Shown here: positions 23,532 to 26,899 of the stretch, in pieces
Layout: each line of letters opens with the position of its first letter
Numbering within the stretch: position 1 is the first letter of the stretch
DNA from: an uncultured Eubacteriales bacterium
GTDB lineage: Bacteria; Bacillota; Clostridia; Oscillospirales; Oscillospiraceae
Length of the DNA stretch: 26,899 bases
Assembly: GCA_959602365.1 (NCBI GenBank)
Contig: CAUGSS010000031.1
Coordinates: 1-26,899, forward strand
Reading direction: 5' to 3'
Translations under genes and position numbers: made by a program
Notes under the pieces: model-generated
Seen by the model: only the letters and a program-made list of their open reading frames with translations
Databases searched by the model: none
What the model was told of the DNA's origin: nothing

Positions 23532-25778
23532 ATGTCCAAGATCCATCAACTTGATCCCCATGTGGCCGACCTGATCGCCGCCGGCGAGGTGGTGGAGCGG
23601 CCGGCCAGCGTGGTCAAGGAGCTGACCGAGAATGCCATCGACGCCGGGGCCAGCACGGTCACGGTGGAGATCCAGCGGGGGGGCATGAGCTATATCCGGG
23701 TCACGGACGACGGCAGCGGCATTGAGGCGGAGGACTGCCTGACCGCCTTCCTGCGCCACGCCACCAGCAAAATCCGCACCGAGTACGACCTGGAGGCCAT
23801 CGGCACCCTGGGCTTCCGGGGGGAGGCGTTGGCGGCCATCGCCGCGGTGAGCCGGGTGGAGCTGATGACCCGCACCGCCGGGGCGGAGAGCGGCACCGCG
23901 CTGCTGCTGGACGGGGGGATTGTGCGCCGCCAGGAGGAGGCGGGCTGCCCCCGGGGCACCACCCTGATCGTCCGGGACCTGTTTTTCAACACCCCGGCCC
24001 GGCAGAAGTTCCTGAAGCGGGATTCCGCCGAGGGCAGCGCCGTGTTTGCCGTGGTGCAGCACGCCGCCCTGTCCCACCCGGAGGTGTCCTTCCGCTTCCT
24101 GCGGGAGGGGAAGGAGGAGCTGAGCACCCCCGGAGACGGCAGTCTGAAGAGCGCGGTCTACGCGGTGCTGGGCCGGGACGTGGCCCTGGGACTGCTGCCC
24201 TGCAAAGGGGGGAGCGGGGAGGACATCGCGGTGGAGGGCTTCATCTCCCAGCCGGTGTGCTGCCGGGGCTCCCGGGCGGGCCAGTTCTTCTTCGTCAACG
24301 GCCGCTATGTCAAGTCCCGCACCATGCAGGCCGCCCTGGAGCAGGCCTACCGCAACCAGAAGATGGTGGGCAAGTTCCCCGCCTGCGTGCTGCACCTCGC
24401 CACCCGGCTCAGCGGGGTGGACGTGAACGTCCACCCCACCAAGACCGAGGTGAAATTCACCAGTGAGAAGAAACTGTTTGACGCGGTGTATTACGCCGTG
24501 CTGGCCGCGCTGGAACAGCACAGTGCGGCCCCCGTGGCCGAGCTGGAGGAGCGGGAGCGGCGGCCCGCCCCGGCGCGCCACGACACCGTCACGCCGAACC
24601 AGACCTTTTTCCGCAATATGACCGCCGGGCAGTTCCGGGGAGAGCTGCGCAGCGACGCGAAGAACCCCTACTCCACCGCCGCGCCCCGGCGCGCCCCGCT
24701 GGAGGAGCCGCTGGGCGGCGGAACGGAGGAGCGGGGGGAGGCCGGGCAGGCCGCCAACACGGCCCGCCGGCCCTTTGTCCCCCGGCAAACGCCGGAGCAG
24801 CCGCTGAAGCGCCCTCCGGCACCCGCCCCTCGCCCTGATGGATGGGCCGCCCCGGCGGCCCGGGTGACTGCTCCGGAGCAGGTTCCGGCGGCGGCCCGGC
24901 CCAGCGCTGTTCCGGCGGCTGCGCCCCTCCGGGAGGAGGCCAGGCCCGCTGCCCTGGAGGACGATGTTCCGGCCAAGCAGGTCCGGACGGAGGGGGAGGG
25001 CGCCCGCTCCGCTGCCCCTGCGCCGCGGCCCGGTGCCGCGGCCGCTGGGGAGAAGGCGGAACCGCACCGGGATGAGCCCGCTCCGGCTGCGCCGGAGCAG
25101 GCCGCCGGAGAGACAGAACCCGCCCCCCGGGAAGATGCGCCGGCCCTGGAGCCGGTTTCCCCGGCGGCCGTCCCCTCCGGAGCGGAACAGCCCCCGGAGG
25201 AGACGCCGGACACGCCGGACTGGCGGCTGGCGGGCGAAGTGCTGCGCACCTATGCCATTGTGGAGCGGGGGGATGAGGTGTGGCTCATCGACAAGCACGC
25301 CGCCCATGAGCGGATGAACTTTGACCGCCTGAAGGCCATGCATCACCGGCCCATGGGACAGCTGCTGCTCCAGCCCCTGGTGCTCCGGCTTACCCCGGAG
25401 GAGCAGGAGGTGCTGCTGGCCCACCTGCCCCTGCTGGAGGAGTTCGGCTTTGAGGCCGGAGACTTCGGCGGCGGCAGACTGATCGTCCGCCAGGCGCCGG
25501 ACTGGCTGCCCGCTGAGCAGATTGAACCGGCCCTGGAGGAGCTGGCCGGGCGGCTGCTGACCACCGGCACCGCCGACCCGGATGCCGCCCGGGATGAGGT
25601 GCTCCACACCATGGCCTGCAAGGCGGCCATCAAGGGGGGCTGGAAGAACAGCCGGGAGGAGCTGCTGGCGGTCTGCGATGCGGTGATGCGGGGAGAGGTC
25701 CGCTACTGCCCCCACGGCCGCCCGGTGGCCATCCGGCTGACCAGGAAGGACCTGGAGAAGCAGTTCAAGCGGGCGTGA
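23532..25778 (+). CDS. mutL: DNA mismatch repair protein MutL (endonuclease type)
   Basis: MutL links MutS to strand removal and, in bacteria without MutH, nicks DNA itself. The protein has 748 residues. The N-terminal GHKL ATPase shows VVERPASVVKELTENAIDAGA, DDGSGI, RHATSK and GTLGFRGEAL. A Pro/Ala/Glu-rich linker of about 200 residues (about 350-565) is longer than usual. The C-terminal endonuclease domain has the metal motif as DKHAAHERMNFD (587-598), where the final Glu of the usual motif is Asp. It also has MACKAAIK with C696 and CPHGRP (726-731), so it should be catalytically competent. GAGAGGAA precedes the ATG. It lies 130 bases after the DUF6440 gene and is probably in the same unit, possibly with its own promoter. 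Confidence 0.98.
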   Translation: MSKIHQLDPHVADLIAAGEVVERPASVVKELTENAIDAGASTVTVEIQRGGMSYIRVTDDGSGIEAEDCLTAFLRHATSKIRTEYDLEAIGTLGFRGEALAAIAAVSRVELMTRTAGAESGTALLLDGGIVRRQEEAGCPRGTTLIVRDLFFNTPARQKFLKRDSAEGSAVFAVVQHAALSHPEVSFRFLREGKEELSTPGDGSLKSAVYAVLGRDVALGLLPCKGGSGEDIAVEGFISQPVCCRGSRAGQFFFVNGRYVKSRTMQAALEQAYRNQKMVGKFPACVLHLATRLSGVDVNVHPTKTEVKFTSEKKLFDAVYYAVLAALEQHSAAPVAELEERERRPAPARHDTVTPNQTFFRNMTAGQFRGELRSDAKNPYSTAAPRRAPLEEPLGGGTEERGEAGQAANTARRPFVPRQTPEQPLKRPPAPAPRPDGWAAPAARVTAPEQVPAAARPSAVPAAAPLREEARPAALEDDVPAKQVRTEGEGARSAAPAPRPGAAAAGEKAEPHRDEPAPAAPEQAAGETEPAPREDAPALEPVSPAAVPSGAEQPPEETPDTPDWRLAGEVLRTYAIVERGDEVWLIDKHAAHERMNFDRLKAMHHRPMGQLLLQPLVLRLTPEEQEVLLAHLPLLEEFGFEAGDFGGGRLIVRQAPDWLPAEQIEPALEELAGRLLTTGTADPDAARDEVLHTMACKAAIKGGWKNSREELLAVCDAVMRGEVRYCPHGRPVAIRLTRKDLEKQFKRA

Positions 25779-25915
25779 CGTCCGTGAGATACGGCAGATG
25801 CCCTGGATCCGCCGGAACCGGGACGGAAGGTGCGGCGCTGCCTCCGGACACGGACGGCGTTCGGGCCGGTCAGGGCTGGGCCAGCCCGCAGTGTTTGCGC
25901 CTGCCATCCCCTCTT

Positions 25916-25997
25916 GTCATCCTGAGCGCAGCGAAGGATCTTCTTCTCAAAACCGCCGGGCCGCAGCGGAAAGATCCTTCGCTGCGCTCAGGATGAC
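25916..25997 (+). repeat. hairpin repeat, copy H (perfect palindrome arms)
   Basis: The two 27-base arms (25916-25942 and 25971-25997) are perfect inverted complements around a 28-base loop. The centre of the arm is GCGCAGC / GCTGCGC, without the nested mini-hairpin of copies A-F. The gene-free interval 25779-25915 before it shows nothing else. Confidence 0.92.
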
Positions 25998-26260
25998 AGG
26001 GAAAAGGGGCTCAGGATGACAGGGGAAAAGAGCTCAGGATGACAGGAAAAAAGGGGTCAGGATGACAGGGGAAAATGAGTGCTCGAGTGCTCAGCATGAC
26101 AGGAGAAAGTCCTCGGGATGATTGGGAGAGGCGTTCAGAATCAGGATGAACAGGCGTTCGGAATGACCGGGAAAGGGCACTCGGGAGGATAGAGACAAGG
26201 CGCTCGGGAGAACCGGGAATGGTGCTCGGGATGACCGGGCCGCAGGGGATGCTCGGGACG
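25988..26260 (+). repeat. right-arm half-site array, period 23 bp, decaying to the right
   Basis: TCAGGATGAC starts at 25988, 26011, 26034 and 26057, a step of exactly 23, then a variant (TCAGCATGAC) appears at 26091 and weaker forms of the type CTCGGGATGA reach to about 26240. The rest of the gap up to 26423 has no gene or promoter I can support. Confidence 0.82.
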
Positions 26261-26423
26261 GCCGGTTCGGAGCGCGCCCGGAAGGGCGGCTCAGGGGCGC
26301 CCCGGAATTGGCCCGGGAGAAAACGCCGCCCTGGAGCGGCCCGGAGGTCCCGGGATATGCGCCGGACGCCCCAAGACGCCGCCCATTGGGACGGCGGACA
26401 ACACGATGGAAGGAAGTGAAGCC

Positions 26424-26899
26424 ATGCCCCCCCAGGTGATCTGTGTGGTGGGCCCCACCGCTTCGGGCAAGACCGCCCTGGGGGTGTGGCTGGCAGAGCA
26501 ATACAATGGAGAGGTGGTGTCCTGCGATTCCATGCAGGTCTACCGCCGCATGGATATCGGCACCGCAAAGCCCACGGCGGAGGAGATGCGGGGCATCCCC
26601 CATCATATGATTGATGTGGCCGATCCGGAGGAGGACTACTCCGCCGAGCGCTACCGCCGGGAGGCCATCCCGGTGGTGGACGACATTCTGGCGCGGGGCA
26701 AGCTGCCCATTCTGGTGGGGGGCACGGGGCTCTATCTGGACGCCCTGCTCAACGGCCACGATTTTGCAGTCAAGAGCACCGGCTGGCGTGCCAAGCTCCA
26801 GGCCCAATATGACGCCGAGGGGATCAAGCCCCTGTGGGAGGAACTGCAGAAGGTGGACCCGGAGGCGGCCATCCGCATCCATCCCATGGACACCAAGCG
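26424..26899 (+). CDS. miaA: tRNA dimethylallyltransferase MiaA (5' part, runs off the window)
   Basis: MiaA transfers a dimethylallyl group to A37 of tRNAs reading UNN codons, making i6A, the substrate of MiaB. The 158 residues present show the P-loop GPTASGKT (10-17), the conserved D35 in SCDSMQVYRRMDIGTAKPT, HHMIDV, and GGTGLYLDALL. The window ends before the stop, inside the gene. The start at 26424 follows GGAAGGAAG; an in-frame ATG at 26406 would place that ribosome site inside the gene, so it is less likely. It is separated from mutL by about 640 bases of repeat DNA, which probably inserted into or grew within the mutL-miaA junction. Confidence 0.97.
   Translation, partial: MPPQVICVVGPTASGKTALGVWLAEQYNGEVVSCDSMQVYRRMDIGTAKPTAEEMRGIPHHMIDVADPEEDYSAERYRREAIPVVDDILARGKLPILVGGTGLYLDALLNGHDFAVKSTGWRAKLQAQYDAEGIKPLWEELQKVDPEAAIRIHPMDTK

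Noticed and set aside
23457..25907. 816-codon minus-strand frame opposite mutL
   Set aside because: It is a shadow of mutL, which has all the GHKL and endonuclease motifs.

Overview
The window is chromosomal DNA from a G+C-rich, Gram-positive-type anaerobe. It most resembles gut Oscillospiraceae (the Flavonifractor / Pseudoflavonifractor / Lawsonibacter group). That placement is an inference from three things: a very highly biased pyruvate:ferredoxin oxidoreductase gene, Firmicutes-type proteins (YnzC/DUF896, DUF6440, YlmH, WYL regulator, a YkuD L,D-transpeptidase with peptidoglycan-binding domains), and strong AGGAGG-type ribosome binding sites. No rRNA, tRNA, transposase or integrase gene was found.

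Layout. On the minus strand (121-5731) lie a tandem-domain family 2 glycosyltransferase with its own promoter, and a probable three-gene unit transcribed comM/yifB, then a small two-helix membrane protein, then a WYL-domain regulator. From 5732 to 7396 is a 1.6 kb gene-free divergent region filled with hairpin repeats and a 31-32 bp half-hairpin array. nifJ (PFOR) follows at 7397-11005 with a near-consensus promoter and a UUCG-loop terminator. From 11083 to about 12130 is a second repeat field. Next comes a manganese (yybP-ykoY) riboswitch with two terminator hairpins, and the Mn efflux gene mntP that it controls. A MATE transporter, ylmH and a DUF896 gene form a tight group, followed by a secreted or anchored L,D-transpeptidase with unusual C-terminal CxxC repeats. 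The right end is a tRNA-modification and mismatch-repair cluster: miaB, a four-helix membrane protein, mutS, a DUF6440 gene, mutL, then (after a third repeat field) miaA, which runs off the window.

How the genes work together. MutS and an endonuclease-type MutL form a mismatch-repair pair without MutH. MiaA and MiaB carry out consecutive steps of ms2i6A37 tRNA modification. MntP exports Mn2+ when the riboswitch senses it. PFOR is central to anaerobic pyruvate oxidation. Most of the window is ordinary housekeeping.

The least explained content is a family of hairpin elements with conserved arms (GTCATCCTGAG...GAAGGATCTT) and changing loops. Three of the four loci carry a tandem array of the right arm only, always on the same side and with a different unit length at each locus. 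The nested mini-hairpin in the right arm shows a compensatory base-pair swap between loci. I saw no new enzymatic or defence system.
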